A stretch of DNA of 25,988 nt from Gemmatimonadota bacterium (GTDB lineage: Bacteria; Latescibacterota; UBA2968). Each line of letters begins with the position of its first letter. The first letter of the stretch is position 1. The stretch lies in NCBI GenBank assembly GCA_002714465.1, contig PAXL01000016.1, forward strand, positions 70,355 through 96,342. The letters run 5' to 3'. Made by a program: the position numbers and the translations under genes. The notes beneath the pieces are model-generated. The model was not told where the DNA came from. It saw nothing but the letters and a program-made list of their open reading frames with translations, and ran no database searches. Of this stretch, positions 16,701-24,649 are shown one piece after another.

Positions 16701-16941
16701 GAGCAAGAGCTAGGCCGAATTCTCTTCGTCGAGGACGGCGACTTCATATGGGGTCGTTCCTCCTGTCCTCCTAAAAACTGGGCACGAGGTCGATTCAGCC
16801 AGCGACGTCGGTGAAGCCCAAGAGTTCTTTTCGAGGAACATTTATGACGCCGGGATCGTGGACCTTGGACTGATTACGATCTCAGGAGATCGTGATGTGC
16901 GCTTCGGCGCCAATTCCGGTGACTTGAGTTGTGACACATAA
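16701..16941 (+). pseudogene. Relic of a response-regulator receiver domain, frameshifted
   Basis: Between the tRNA and the sucABlpdA terminator, frame 1 reads ELGRILFVEDGDFIW from 16710, the classic beta1 and acidic pocket of a receiver. From about 16747 the homology shifts by +1 and continues as VVPPVLLKTGHEVDSASDV, then FFSRNIYDAGIVDLGL and ISGD, ending at TAA (16939-16941). This covers beta1 through the phosphoacceptor D of VDLGL. No start codon or output domain remains, and a TAG (16698) precedes it. It looks like the decayed end of a hybrid kinase or a stand-alone regulator. The rest of 16607-17009 shows nothing else I can support. Confidence 0.65.
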
Positions 16942-17009
16942 CTCCCTGTTGGCTAGAACTGAGTGAGCCAAAGATACGTCGCGCCAAGAGGCTATGTATT
17001 CGGACCAAT

Positions 17010-17038
17010 AAAAAAGGCGATCCTCCGAACGGATCGCC
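17010..17038 (-). terminator. Intrinsic terminator of the sucA-sucB-lpdA operon
   Basis: On the minus strand an 8-bp perfect stem GGCGATCC (17038-17031) / GGATCGCC (17023-17016) with a 7-nt loop is followed at once by TTTTTT (17015-17010) and ATT. It begins 26 nt after the lpdA stop codon, in the right orientation. Confidence 0.9.
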
Positions 17039-17063
17039 CTCTAGCCAGCCTTGGCCCGAACCA

Positions 17064-18461
17064 TTAGATGTGGATCGCCTCCTTCTGAACAGCCAGTGCC
17101 GCCTCCTTCACCGCTTCGGGAAGCGTCGGGTGAGCATGCACTGTGCGGGCGATGTCCTCCGCACTGGCACTAAACTCCATAGCGACCACTGCTTCTGCAA
17201 TCATTTCGGATGCCCGACCGTGGACGATGTGCACACCCAGCACACGATCGGTCTCACCGTGTGCGATGATCTTCACAAGGCCCTCAATATCCTCGAGACT
17301 GTGTGCGCGACCGTTCGCCGCAAACGGGAACTTACCGACCTTAACCTCGCCGTGTTTCTCTCGAGCGGCTTCTTCCGTAAGCCCCACGGAGGCCAGTTCG
17401 GGATGAGTGTACACCACACCCGGTATCGTGTCGTAGTTAACGTGGCCGGCCTTCCCCGACAGAAGCTCCATCACCGCCACACCCTCTTCCTCCGCTTTGT
17501 GGGCAAGCATCGGTCCAACAATGACGTCACCGATTGCATAGACGCCACTTACGCTGGTCTCGTAGCGTTCGTTGACGACAATCCGTTTCCGATCGTCCAA
17601 TTCGATCCCCGCACCCTCCGCGCCCAGCCCGTCCGTGTGGGGCCGACGTCCTACCGCAACTAGAAGGCGATCGCAGACTTCCAGGCGGGTCTCTCCACCC
17701 GCTTCCACTGTCACGTGCACTTGGCCGTCCTTGATCTCGGCACCCGTCGCTTTGGCTTCGAGCTCAAGCACCAGGCCCTCCCTCTCGAGGGACTTCCGAA
17801 GCGTAGCCGCCATCTCCGCATCCATACCGACGCAGATCTGAGGCAGCAGCTCGAGAACCAGCACATCCGATCCCAGTCTGGACCAGACCGATCCAAGCTC
17901 GAGACCAATCGCTCCCGCTCCGATAACGACCATTCGCCCCGGAACGGAGTCGAAGGTCAACGCCTCAGTCGAATTCACTATGTGCTCGCCATCAAAAGGC
18001 AGGAAAGGAAGCTCTACGGGTGAAGATCCCGATGCAATCACAACGTGTTTAGCTTTGTAGGTGCCCGCATCCTTCCCATCGCTAACTTCAACTGAACCGG
18101 GTCCCCTAACCTTACCGAGCCCCTGAAGGTGCGTCACCTTATTCTTCCGGAAGAGTCCCCGAACCCCGCCAGCCATCTTGCGAACAATGCCCTGTTTTCG
18201 CTTCATCATCGCGGACAGATCGAGAGCGACCTCGCCGGTCTTAACTCCGTGCTTGTCGAACGTTGTGTGGGCATCGCGGTAGATCTGGCTCGACTCGAGA
18301 AGGGCTTTGCTCGGAATACACCCGACGTTCAGGCAGGTGCCACCGAGATCCGACTTCTCCACGCAGGCGACCTTCATACCGAGCTGAGCACCCCGGATGG
18401 AGGCAACATAGCCACCAGGGCCTGCCCCTATCACGATCACGTCATAGGATTCGTCTGTCAA
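17064..18461 (-). CDS. lpdA: Dihydrolipoyl dehydrogenase (E3)
   Basis: E3 reoxidises the dihydrolipoyl group of E2 and passes electrons to NAD+. At 465 residues it is standard length. Motifs are the FAD-binding VIGAGPGGY (from 10), the redox disulfide C43-x4-C48 (GGTCLNVGCIPSK), the NAD-binding VVIGAGAIGLELG, the second FAD site GVYAIGD, and the active-site pair H444/E449 (HAHPTLPE). The start is TTG at 18461, supported by GGGAG 5 nt upstream and homology from the first residues. It is third in the operon after sucB, across a 141-nt gap with two stem-loops, and an intrinsic terminator follows. Confidence 0.96.
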   Translation of the reverse strand: MTDESYDVIVIGAGPGGYVASIRGAQLGMKVACVEKSDLGGTCLNVGCIPSKALLESSQIYRDAHTTFDKHGVKTGEVALDLSAMMKRKQGIVRKMAGGVRGLFRKNKVTHLQGLGKVRGPGSVEVSDGKDAGTYKAKHVVIASGSSPVELPFLPFDGEHIVNSTEALTFDSVPGRMVVIGAGAIGLELGSVWSRLGSDVLVLELLPQICVGMDAEMAATLRKSLEREGLVLELEAKATGAEIKDGQVHVTVEAGGETRLEVCDRLLVAVGRRPHTDGLGAEGAGIELDDRKRIVVNERYETSVSGVYAIGDVIVGPMLAHKAEEEGVAVMELLSGKAGHVNYDTIPGVVYTHPELASVGLTEEAAREKHGEVKVGKFPFAANGRAHSLEDIEGLVKIIAHGETDRVLGVHIVHGRASEMIAEAVVAMEFSASAEDIARTVHAHPTLPEAVKEAALAVQKEAIHI

Positions 18462-18479
18462 AGCTACTCCCTGTGTCTA

Positions 18480-18536
18480 CCCGCGGTTCTCCTAGGCTAA
18501 AACCACGGGCTATTCGCGGGTCGCCCCCGAGGGGGC
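18480..18536 (-). promoter_or_regulatory. Two tandem stem-loops between sucB and lpdA
   Basis: In the minus-strand RNA, a GC stem GCCCC/GGGGC with a 4-nt loop (18536-18523) is followed by a 9-bp stem CCCGUGGUU / AACCGCGGG with a 12-nt loop (18509-18480, one G-U pair). Neither is followed by a T-run, so they look like intercistronic mRNA structure, for example a processing or stability element, rather than a terminator. The second stem ends 9 nt before the lpdA Shine-Dalgarno. No promoter-like pair was found in the gap. Confidence 0.5.
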
Positions 18537-18602
18537 TCTACTCCTCGCTACCAATCCGTGTCTTCTGCCTGCAGCGCCGTGGCATAAGCAAAGACGGGTG
18601 GC

Positions 18603-19838
18603 TCATACTTCCAGCATCATCCTAGCCGGATCCTCCAACAACTCCTTCATCCGGACCAGGAAGGTCACCGAGTCGTGTCCATCGACGAGACGGTGATCGT
18701 AGGTCAGGGCCACATACATCACAGGTCGGATCAGGATCTCCCCGTGCACGACCATCGGACGGTCCTTGATGGCGTGCATCCCGAGGATCCCGGTCTGCGG
18801 AGGATTGAGGATCGGCGTCGACAGCATCGACCCAAAGACCCCGCCGTTCGTGATCGAGAACGTCCCACCACTGAGGTCATTGATGCTCAGGTTAGCATCG
18901 CGAGCCTCAAAAGCAACTCGTTTGATCTCGGACTCGATCTCGGCAAACGACATCTGATCCGCATTCTTGAGCACCGGAACTACGAGCCCCCGCTCCGTGC
19001 TCACGGCGATGCCCATGTGGACGTAGTCGTGGTAGACAACGTCTTCTTCTTCGAGGCTTGCGTTCACGGCCGGGTAGTCCTGCAGAGCGATGACGGCTGC
19101 CCGAACAAAGAAGGACATCAGACCCAGTGAAATACCGTGCTTCTCTGTGAAAGGTTCCTTGTAGAGCTTCCGAAGCTCATAGATGCCTGTCATATCGACT
19201 TCGTTGAAAGTCGTGAGCATAGCAGCCGTCTGCTGAGCTTTCACTAAGGTCTTGGCGATCCGCTTCCGGATCCGGGTCAAGGGCTCTCGACGGACGCCGC
19301 CAACGGATTCCTTCACCACTGGCGTCGATGACAAATGAGCTGGATTCGGTTCTCCAACCGGCTCCAGGACTGCAGATTGCGAGGCCTCATTCGAAAGGAC
19401 TTCAAGCACATCATCCTTCGTAATCCGCCCATCCTTACCGGTCCCCAAGATCGCCGATGGATCCAGGTCATTCTCAGTCACAAGCCGCCTGACCGCCGGG
19501 CTAAGCCCATCCTCACCCACCTGATCTTCAGCACCTTCCGCCGCAACCTCGGTGGGCTCTTTCATCTGCTCTCCAGATCCCCCTCTCTCCAAACCGGGTT
19601 TACCTTCCGGATCGATCTCAGCCACCGTTTGCCCGACCCGGATCATATCACCGTCCGAGTTCAACGTTTTGAGCAAACCGGCCGCCGGAGCAGGCAGCTC
19701 CGCATCGGCCTTATCCGTCTCGATCAGACAGACCGGCTCATCCACCTCCACGTATTCCCCGTCTTGTTTCAACCACTCTACAAGGATCGCTTCAGTGACG
19801 GATTCACCCAACTCGGGAATGTCGACATTGATGGCCAT
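18603..19838 (-). CDS. sucB: 2-oxoglutarate dehydrogenase E2, dihydrolipoyl succinyltransferase
   Basis: E2 is the lipoylated core that transfers succinyl to CoA. The 411-residue protein has one lipoyl domain (1-78) with lipoyl-lysine K43 (ETDKADAEL), an acidic/Pro linker, an E3/E1-binding domain (about 112-148, LSPAVRRLVTENDLD), a second linker, and the catalytic acyltransferase domain (about 180-411) with H382 and D386 in DHRLVDG. The ATG has GGGAGG just upstream and lies 9 nt after the sucA stop. The position after an E1o-type sucA identifies the substrate as succinyl rather than acetyl or branched acyl groups. Confidence 0.96.
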   Translation of the reverse strand: MAINVDIPELGESVTEAILVEWLKQDGEYVEVDEPVCLIETDKADAELPAPAAGLLKTLNSDGDMIRVGQTVAEIDPEGKPGLERGGSGEQMKEPTEVAAEGAEDQVGEDGLSPAVRRLVTENDLDPSAILGTGKDGRITKDDVLEVLSNEASQSAVLEPVGEPNPAHLSSTPVVKESVGGVRREPLTRIRKRIAKTLVKAQQTAAMLTTFNEVDMTGIYELRKLYKEPFTEKHGISLGLMSFFVRAAVIALQDYPAVNASLEEEDVVYHDYVHMGIAVSTERGLVVPVLKNADQMSFAEIESEIKRVAFEARDANLSINDLSGGTFSITNGGVFGSMLSTPILNPPQTGILGMHAIKDRPMVVHGEILIRPVMYVALTYDHRLVDGHDSVTFLVRMKELLEDPARMMLEV

Positions 19839-19847
19839 GCTGCCTCC

Positions 19848-22592
19848 CTAAACACTCAAGGCTTCGTTGACGAAGGTGGCGAGTTCCTTTAGATGGATCT
19901 GCGTCACACCGGTCGCCGTGCTCGCCGATGGCGGCCTGCCAGCATATTGGACAGGCAGCCGATCGTCGAGGCACTTCCTGAGCTTCGGCTCGGTGAAATC
20001 CCAACTGCCCATGTTGATCGGCTCTTCCTGCACCCAAAAGACCTCCTCTGCGCCAGCATAACGAGCGAGGATCCCTCTGGCCTCATCCCCTGGGAACGGG
20101 TTCAGTTGCTCAATCCGCACGATCGCTACGCCCTGCTCCCCCCGCTTCATACGCTCTTCTTGCAGGTCGAAGTACGCCTTCCCTGAGCAGAACAGGATTC
20201 GCTTCACGGTCCCGACGTTCTGAACCTTCGGATCATCTAGGACCGGCTGGAACTGCCCGTCGGTCAGGTCTTCCAGACGGCTGACAGAATCCTTGTGTCT
20301 GAGCAGGCTTTTAGGCATCACGAGAATCAGCGGCTTCCGGAAAGCCCGTTTCATCTGACGCCTGAGGATGTGGAAATACTGCGAGGGCAGCGTCGGGATG
20401 GCGACCTGAATGTTGTTCTGGGAGCAAAGCGCAAGATACCGCTCGATTCGTGCGCTCGAGTGCTCCGGCCCCTGCCCCTCGTAACCGTGTGGCAGCAGCA
20501 TGACCAGACCGCACATACGCCGCCATTTCTGCTCAGCCGACGAGATGAATTGGTCGATGATCGGCTGGGCCATGTTCGAAAAGTCGCCGAACTGGGCTTC
20601 CCACATCGTCAGTCGCCAGGGATCCGCTGAACTGATACCGTACTCGAACCCGAGCACGGCTAACTCGCTCAGCATCGAGTTCAGCAGTGTGAACTCGCCC
20701 TGATCCTCCGACAAATTCGCGAGCGGCCAGTATTGGCTCCCATCCTCGTTGTCGTGCCAGACACCGTGTCGATGGCTGAAGGTGCCTCGCTGACAGTCCT
20801 GCCCGGACAACCTGACGGATGTCCCTTCCAGAAGCAGGCTGCCAAAGCTGAGCATCTCCGCACAACCCCAATCCATCGGAGTCTCGCCGAGAACCATATC
20901 CCGACGGGTTTGCAGAAGACGGTCCAGCTTGCGGTAGATCTTGAAGTCCGCAGGAGCCGTGGTCGCCTTCTCTGCGATAAGGGTCAACGTCTCCTTGTCG
21001 ACACTCGTGTCGGCGGACCAGTCATCCCCCGCCCACTCGAGTCCCTGCCAGACACCGCCGAGAGCGTGCATGCTCTCCTCCTGAGGCTTTTCATGTGCTT
21101 CCTCGAGCGCATCCTCAAGCAACCGTCGAACTTCTGCCCTGATCGTATCGACTTCGTCTTGGCTGAGCACCCCGTGATCGATCAGATCCTTCTCGTAGAG
21201 CTTGTCGACGGTAGGATGACCTGCGATCTCCTTGTAGCGGATAGGCTGGGTAAAGACGGGATCGTCACCTTCGTTATGCCCGTGTCGACGGTAGCACCAG
21301 AGATCGATAATCACGTCCGCCTTGAAAGCTTGGCGGAAGGCCATGGCCATTCTGGCCGCGTGAACGACCGCCTCCGGATCGTCCCCGTTCACGTGGATGA
21401 TCGGTGCGTGAATGATCTTGGCCACATCCGAGGGGTAGGAGGTGAAGCGCGTTTGTCTGGGCGTCGCCGTAAAACCGATCTGATTGTTCACGATCACATG
21501 CACGGTTCCGCCTGTGTCGTATCCGTTTAACTGACACAAACAGAGCGTTTCAGTGATGATCCCCTGCCCCGTGAAGGAGGCGTCTCCGTGAATTAGCACA
21601 GGCACGACCTGACCGCACTGGACGTCTCTCTTGGCGGCTTGCTTCGCGAACACGAGCCCCTCGACGACAGGATTCACTAGCTCCAGATGGCTCGGATTCG
21701 GGCTAAGCGAGATGTGGATCGTCTGACCGTCGGGGGTCCTGTGATCGTTCGAGTAGCCTAGATGATACTTCACGTCACCTGATCCGTGGATGCCCTGATC
21801 CGGGATCGTGCCCTCGAATTCGCTGAAGATCTGCGTATACGGCTTGGCCATAGTATGGGCTAGGACATTCAGCCGACCTCGATGCGCCATGCCGAGAACC
21901 ATCTCATCCACACCAAGGGCTGCCCCGGTGTCGGCTAGCGTAGCCAGCAGTGGAATCAGGCTTTCTCCTCCTTCGATGCTGAATCGCTTGTGCCCTAAGA
22001 ACTTGGTATGCAGAAAATTCTCAAACGACTGTGCCGAAACAACATGACGGAAAGTATTCTCGGATTGCTCTCTCGTGAATTTCGGTCGATTAAGCACCGG
22101 TTCCATCTGCTGGAGTAACCAATCCTGCTGACTTTTGTAGGGAATCTCGAGAAACTCTACCCCGATGCTACGACAGTAGGTCGCTTTCAAGCCCTTGATC
22201 AGATTTCCAAGCGTGCCGTCAGCCTGCCCCAAAAAGCCACCTGTTCCGACGACCTTGTCCAGATCTTCCTCGGTAAAGCCGTATTCCGAAATCTCGAGTA
22301 GTGGATGAGGTGGACGCTCGTAGCTGATAGGTGCCAGATCTGCGACGAGGTGTCCCATACGTCGATACGCCGTCACCAGGGCATTTGCTCCCTTCGGATC
22401 GTCTTCGAACGGCATAGCGGCGGGTTGGGAATCCTGGCCGGGATCATCTATACTTCGTGCAATCCCAAGCTCGAACCCCTGAAAAAAGACCCGCCAGTCG
22501 TCGGTGACGCTGTCCGGATCGGATCTAAACCTCTCGTACATCTCGTCGATATAATGAGCATTGCCGATGTTAGTGTAGTCTGGCCTTGACAT
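19848..22592 (-). CDS. sucA: 2-oxoglutarate dehydrogenase E1 (SucA)
   Basis: This is the thiamine-diphosphate-dependent decarboxylase of the TCA cycle. The 914-residue protein has the E1o-specific N-terminal segment (YIDEMYERFRSDPDSV, 14-30). The core has GMAHRGRLNVLA (about 234-245), the ThDP/Mg motif starting GDASFTGQG (336) and ending VNNQIGF (368-374), and RRHGHNEGDDP. The C-terminal transketolase-like domain includes LLPHGYEGQGPEHSSARIER. ATG at 22592 is first in the sucA-sucB-lpdA transcript, with a sigma70-like promoter about 40 nt upstream. It is divergent from the ilv operon. Confidence 0.97.
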   Translation of the reverse strand: MSRPDYTNIGNAHYIDEMYERFRSDPDSVTDDWRVFFQGFELGIARSIDDPGQDSQPAAMPFEDDPKGANALVTAYRRMGHLVADLAPISYERPPHPLLEISEYGFTEEDLDKVVGTGGFLGQADGTLGNLIKGLKATYCRSIGVEFLEIPYKSQQDWLLQQMEPVLNRPKFTREQSENTFRHVVSAQSFENFLHTKFLGHKRFSIEGGESLIPLLATLADTGAALGVDEMVLGMAHRGRLNVLAHTMAKPYTQIFSEFEGTIPDQGIHGSGDVKYHLGYSNDHRTPDGQTIHISLSPNPSHLELVNPVVEGLVFAKQAAKRDVQCGQVVPVLIHGDASFTGQGIITETLCLCQLNGYDTGGTVHVIVNNQIGFTATPRQTRFTSYPSDVAKIIHAPIIHVNGDDPEAVVHAARMAMAFRQAFKADVIIDLWCYRRHGHNEGDDPVFTQPIRYKEIAGHPTVDKLYEKDLIDHGVLSQDEVDTIRAEVRRLLEDALEEAHEKPQEESMHALGGVWQGLEWAGDDWSADTSVDKETLTLIAEKATTAPADFKIYRKLDRLLQTRRDMVLGETPMDWGCAEMLSFGSLLLEGTSVRLSGQDCQRGTFSHRHGVWHDNEDGSQYWPLANLSEDQGEFTLLNSMLSELAVLGFEYGISSADPWRLTMWEAQFGDFSNMAQPIIDQFISSAEQKWRRMCGLVMLLPHGYEGQGPEHSSARIERYLALCSQNNIQVAIPTLPSQYFHILRRQMKRAFRKPLILVMPKSLLRHKDSVSRLEDLTDGQFQPVLDDPKVQNVGTVKRILFCSGKAYFDLQEERMKRGEQGVAIVRIEQLNPFPGDEARGILARYAGAEEVFWVQEEPINMGSWDFTEPKLRKCLDDRLPVQYAGRPPSASTATGVTQIHLKELATFVNEALSV

Positions 22593-22634
22593 AAGTACTC
22601 CGCGGCTCGTTTCGGCAGAAATTAGCTGGCCAAA

Positions 22635-22663
22635 AAAGTACGAGCGGCCTGACGTAATGTCAA
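22635..22663 (-). promoter_or_regulatory. Sigma70-like promoter of sucA
   Basis: On the minus strand a perfect TTGACA (22663-22658), a 17-nt spacer and TACTTT (22640-22635) sit about 43 nt upstream of the sucA ATG. The -35 is consensus; the -10 is weak. Confidence 0.55.
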
Positions 22664-22690
22664 GGTTATCAATGAAATAAGACGATTCCT

Positions 22691-22702
22691 AGACTATAGT
22701 CT
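22691..22702. repeat. 12-bp palindrome between the sucA and ilv promoters
   Basis: AGACTATAGTCT is perfectly palindromic. It lies 28 bp upstream of the sucA -35 and 49 bp upstream of the ilv leader -35, which would suit a shared operator. No regulator is identified. Confidence 0.4.
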
Positions 22703-22751
22703 CAGAGGTGCTCACGGCCCCGCAACGCCTGAGTTTACAAGACCTTTTTTG

Positions 22752-22780
22752 TTGACACCCATCAGTCCATTAGATATTTT
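22752..22780 (+). promoter_or_regulatory. Sigma70-like promoter of the ilv leader and ilvN-ilvC-leuA
   Basis: TTGACA (22752-22757), a 17-nt spacer and TATTTT (22775-22780) are followed by an AT-rich stretch. Transcription would start near 22787, about 50 nt before the leader ORF and about 310 nt before ilvN. Confidence 0.65.
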
Positions 22781-22835
22781 ACTTAATGTTAGAAAGAATC
22801 TAAACCTCTGTTGATACATAAGTAGAGTTGAAACA

Positions 22836-23000
22836 ATGCGCGATTTCTTGAAAAAGTCGATCGATTCTTTCCGGAATCTCAGCCTCGCTCCCGCGTCGGC
22901 ACAGAAATCCGCACGCGCGATTCTTCCTGTTTCAGTCATACTGAGCGCACCCGTAGTACTCGCCTCGCTCATTATTTCAAGCCTTCTAGCCCTACTCTAG
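22836..23000 (+). CDS. 54-codon leader ORF rich in Ile/Leu/Val, upstream of ilvN
   Basis: The ORF runs from ATG 22836 to TAG 22998-23000. The first 28 residues are basic and polar (MRDFLKKSIDSFRNLS...). The last 26 codons (from ATT at 22920) contain 16 Ile, Leu or Val codons, for example VILSAPVVLASLIISSLLALL. The ORF starts about 50 nt after a good promoter, its stop coincides with the start of a strong stem, and ilvN, ilvC and leuA follow. These features match attenuation leader peptides of ilv operons, which sense charged Ile, Leu and Val tRNAs. It is longer than the usual 15-35 codons, and its Shine-Dalgarno is weak. The alternative is a real small single-helix membrane protein, since the C-terminal run is long enough to span a membrane. 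No homolog is recognised. Confidence 0.6.
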   Translation: MRDFLKKSIDSFRNLSLAPASAQKSARAILPVSVILSAPVVLASLIISSLLALL

Positions 23001-23073
23001 GCTCAATTCCGACGGCCCCACACTTTCAGTCGCAGTGAATTGAGCCTCTGGACAACCCAAAGGTCGCTTTTTT
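22999..23073 (+). terminator. Putative attenuator (competing hairpins) before ilvN
   Basis: The antiterminator candidate is an 11-bp perfect stem: AGGCTCAATTC (22999-23009) with GAATTGAGCCT (23037-23047), extendable by CGAC/GTCG. The terminator candidate is GCCTCTGG (23044-23051) with CCAAAGGT (23057-23064), one mismatch and one G-U, followed by TCGC and T6 (23068-23073). The two share bases 23044-23047 and so exclude each other. A ribosome finishing at the leader TAG (22998-23000) would cover the 5' arm of the first stem and let the terminator form; a ribosome stalled earlier on Ile/Leu/Val codons would leave it free. A segment in the leader ORF (GGAAT 22873-22877, AGCCT 22881-22885) is also complementary to 22999-23010. 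The structures are read by eye; no folding energies were computed. Confidence 0.55.
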
Positions 23074-23099
23074 GATGTACGCCTGCTAAGGAACGAACC

Positions 23100-23609
23100 A
23101 TGTTGAAACGACATACCATTTCCGCACTTGTCGAGAACCACTTCGGTGTACTTTGCCGTATAGCCGGTCTGTTCTCGAGCCGGGGCTTCAACATCGACAG
23201 CCTCAGTGTCGGAGAGACCGAAGATCCCGAGATCTCCCGGATGACAATCGTGGTCAAGGGAGACGATCGTGTGCTGGAGCAGGTCGTCAAGCAGCTGAAC
23301 CGGCTGATCGACGTGATCAAGGTCATCGACATCACACACGGAACATTTATTGAGCGGGAGCTTGCGCTCATCAAGGTAAAGACGGACACCTTAACGCGTT
23401 CGGAGGTGATCCAGATAACGGAAGTCTTCAGGGCAAACATCGTCGATGTCAGCACGCATTCGATGACGATTGAGGCGACCGGAAAAGTCGACAAGATCAA
23501 CGCTATGATCACGATGCTGTCTCAATACGGAATCACGGAAATGGCGAGGACGGGCAATGTGGCCCTCCTCCGCGACTCACAAGCTAAAGCAGACACCGAA
23601 CAGCGCTAA
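23100..23609 (+). CDS. ilvN: Acetolactate synthase small (regulatory) subunit
   Basis: This is the regulatory subunit that activates acetolactate synthase and gives it valine feedback control. The 169 residues comprise an N-terminal ACT domain (about 1-75: HTISALVENHFGVLCRIAGLFSSRGFNIDSL in part) and a C-terminal ACT-like domain (about 80-160). ATG at 23100 has AAGGA 7 nt upstream. The catalytic subunit gene (ilvB) is normally directly upstream, but here the preceding 500 nt hold only the leader region and the divergent sucA promoter, so ilvB must be elsewhere. ilvC follows after 12 nt. Confidence 0.95.
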   Translation: MLKRHTISALVENHFGVLCRIAGLFSSRGFNIDSLSVGETEDPEISRMTIVVKGDDRVLEQVVKQLNRLIDVIKVIDITHGTFIERELALIKVKTDTLTRSEVIQITEVFRANIVDVSTHSMTIEATGKVDKINAMITMLSQYGITEMARTGNVALLRDSQAKADTEQR

Positions 23610-23621
23610 GGGAGGGACACG

Positions 23622-24617
23622 ATGCAGATGTATTACGACAAGGACGCCGATCTCGGGCTGCTCAGCGACAAAACGGTCGCTGTAATCGGATACGGGAGCC
23701 AAGGACACGCCCACGCGCTCAACCTTCACGACAGCGGTGTCAAGGTTGTCGTCGGTCTCCGCGAAGGCAGCGCCTCCCGCAAAGAGGCGGCCGACGAGGG
23801 GCTCGAAGTCACGTCGGTCGAAGATGCCGCCGCGCAAGGCGACATCATCATGATGCTCGTCCCTGACGAGCATCAGCGCGCCGTGTTCAACGAGCAGATT
23901 GAACCGGGCCTAAACACCGGTAACGCTCTCGCCTTCGCTCACGGTTTCAACATCCACTATGGTCAGGTAGTGCCAGCCGCCGATGTGGACGTGTTCATGA
24001 TCGCACCGAAGGGCCCGGGGCACCTTGTTCGACGTGTGTTCTCACAGGGCGGTGGCGTCCCCTGTCTGATCGCGGTCCATCAGGACGCGACAGGTCAGGC
24101 AAAAGAGATCGGTCTCGCCTACGGGAAGGGCGTGGGAGGCGCACGCGCCGGAATCATCGAAACAACCTTCCGCGAAGAGACGGAGACCGACCTCTTCGGC
24201 GAGCAGTCGGTCCTCTGTGGCGGCATAACCGAGCTGATTCGCGCCGGGTTCGACACGCTTGTCGAAGCGGGATACCAGCCCGAGATCGCCTATTTCGAGT
24301 GCCTGCACGAGGTCAAGCTAATCGTCGACCTCATATACGAAGGTGGAATCGCAAACATGCGATCCTCCATCTCGGATACTGCCGAGTATGGCGATCTGAC
24401 CCGCGGGAAGCGGATCATCACGGACGAGACCCGCGCGGAGATGAAACGAATCTTGGGAGACATCCAGTCCGGCCAGTTCCCGCGCGAATGGCTAGTCGAG
24501 AACCAGGTGGGTCGCCCGCTCTACAACGCACGCAAGCGGCAGGATAGCGAACACCTGATCGAGGAAGTCGGCGGCAAGCTGCGAGGCATGATGTCCTGGC
24601 TCGACGGGAACCAGTAA
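23622..24617 (+). CDS. ilvC: Ketol-acid reductoisomerase, class I
   Basis: IlvC isomerises and reduces acetolactate and acetohydroxybutyrate in valine and isoleucine synthesis. The 331-residue length is the short class I form. The Rossmann motif [13 protein letters not shown] starts at 23; R47, S50 and S52 in the following loop suit NADPH. H107 (AHGFN) and the Mg ligands D190, E194, E226 and E230 ([13 protein letters not shown]) are all present. ATG at 23622 has GGGAGGG upstream. Confidence 0.97.
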   Translation: MQMYYDKDADLGLLSDKTVAVIGYGSQGHAHALNLHDSGVKVVVGLREGSASRKEAADEGLEVTSVEDAAAQGDIIMMLVPDEHQRAVFNEQIEPGLNTGNALAFAHGFNIHYGQVVPAADVDVFMIAPKGPGHLVRRVFSQGGGVPCLIAVHQDATGQAKEIGLAYGKGVGGARAGIIETTFREETETDLFGEQSVLCGGITELIRAGFDTLVEAGYQPEIAYFECLHEVKLIVDLIYEGGIANMRSSISDTAEYGDLTRGKRIITDETRAEMKRILGDIQSGQFPREWLVENQVGRPLYNARKRQDSEHLIEEVGGKLRGMMSWLDGNQ

Positions 24618-24649
24618 TCCGCGAGGAATACGAAAGGGGGTGATGCAGA

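Noticed and set aside
22712..22972. 86-codon minus-strand frame in the sucA-ilvN gap
   Set aside because: It is antisense to the ilv leader ORF and promoter, with no ribosome site or family resemblance.
22593..23099. T-box riboswitch controlling the ilv operon
   Set aside because: I found no T-box consensus and no specifier-loop arrangement; the Ile/Leu/Val-rich ORF and overlapping hairpins explain the region better.
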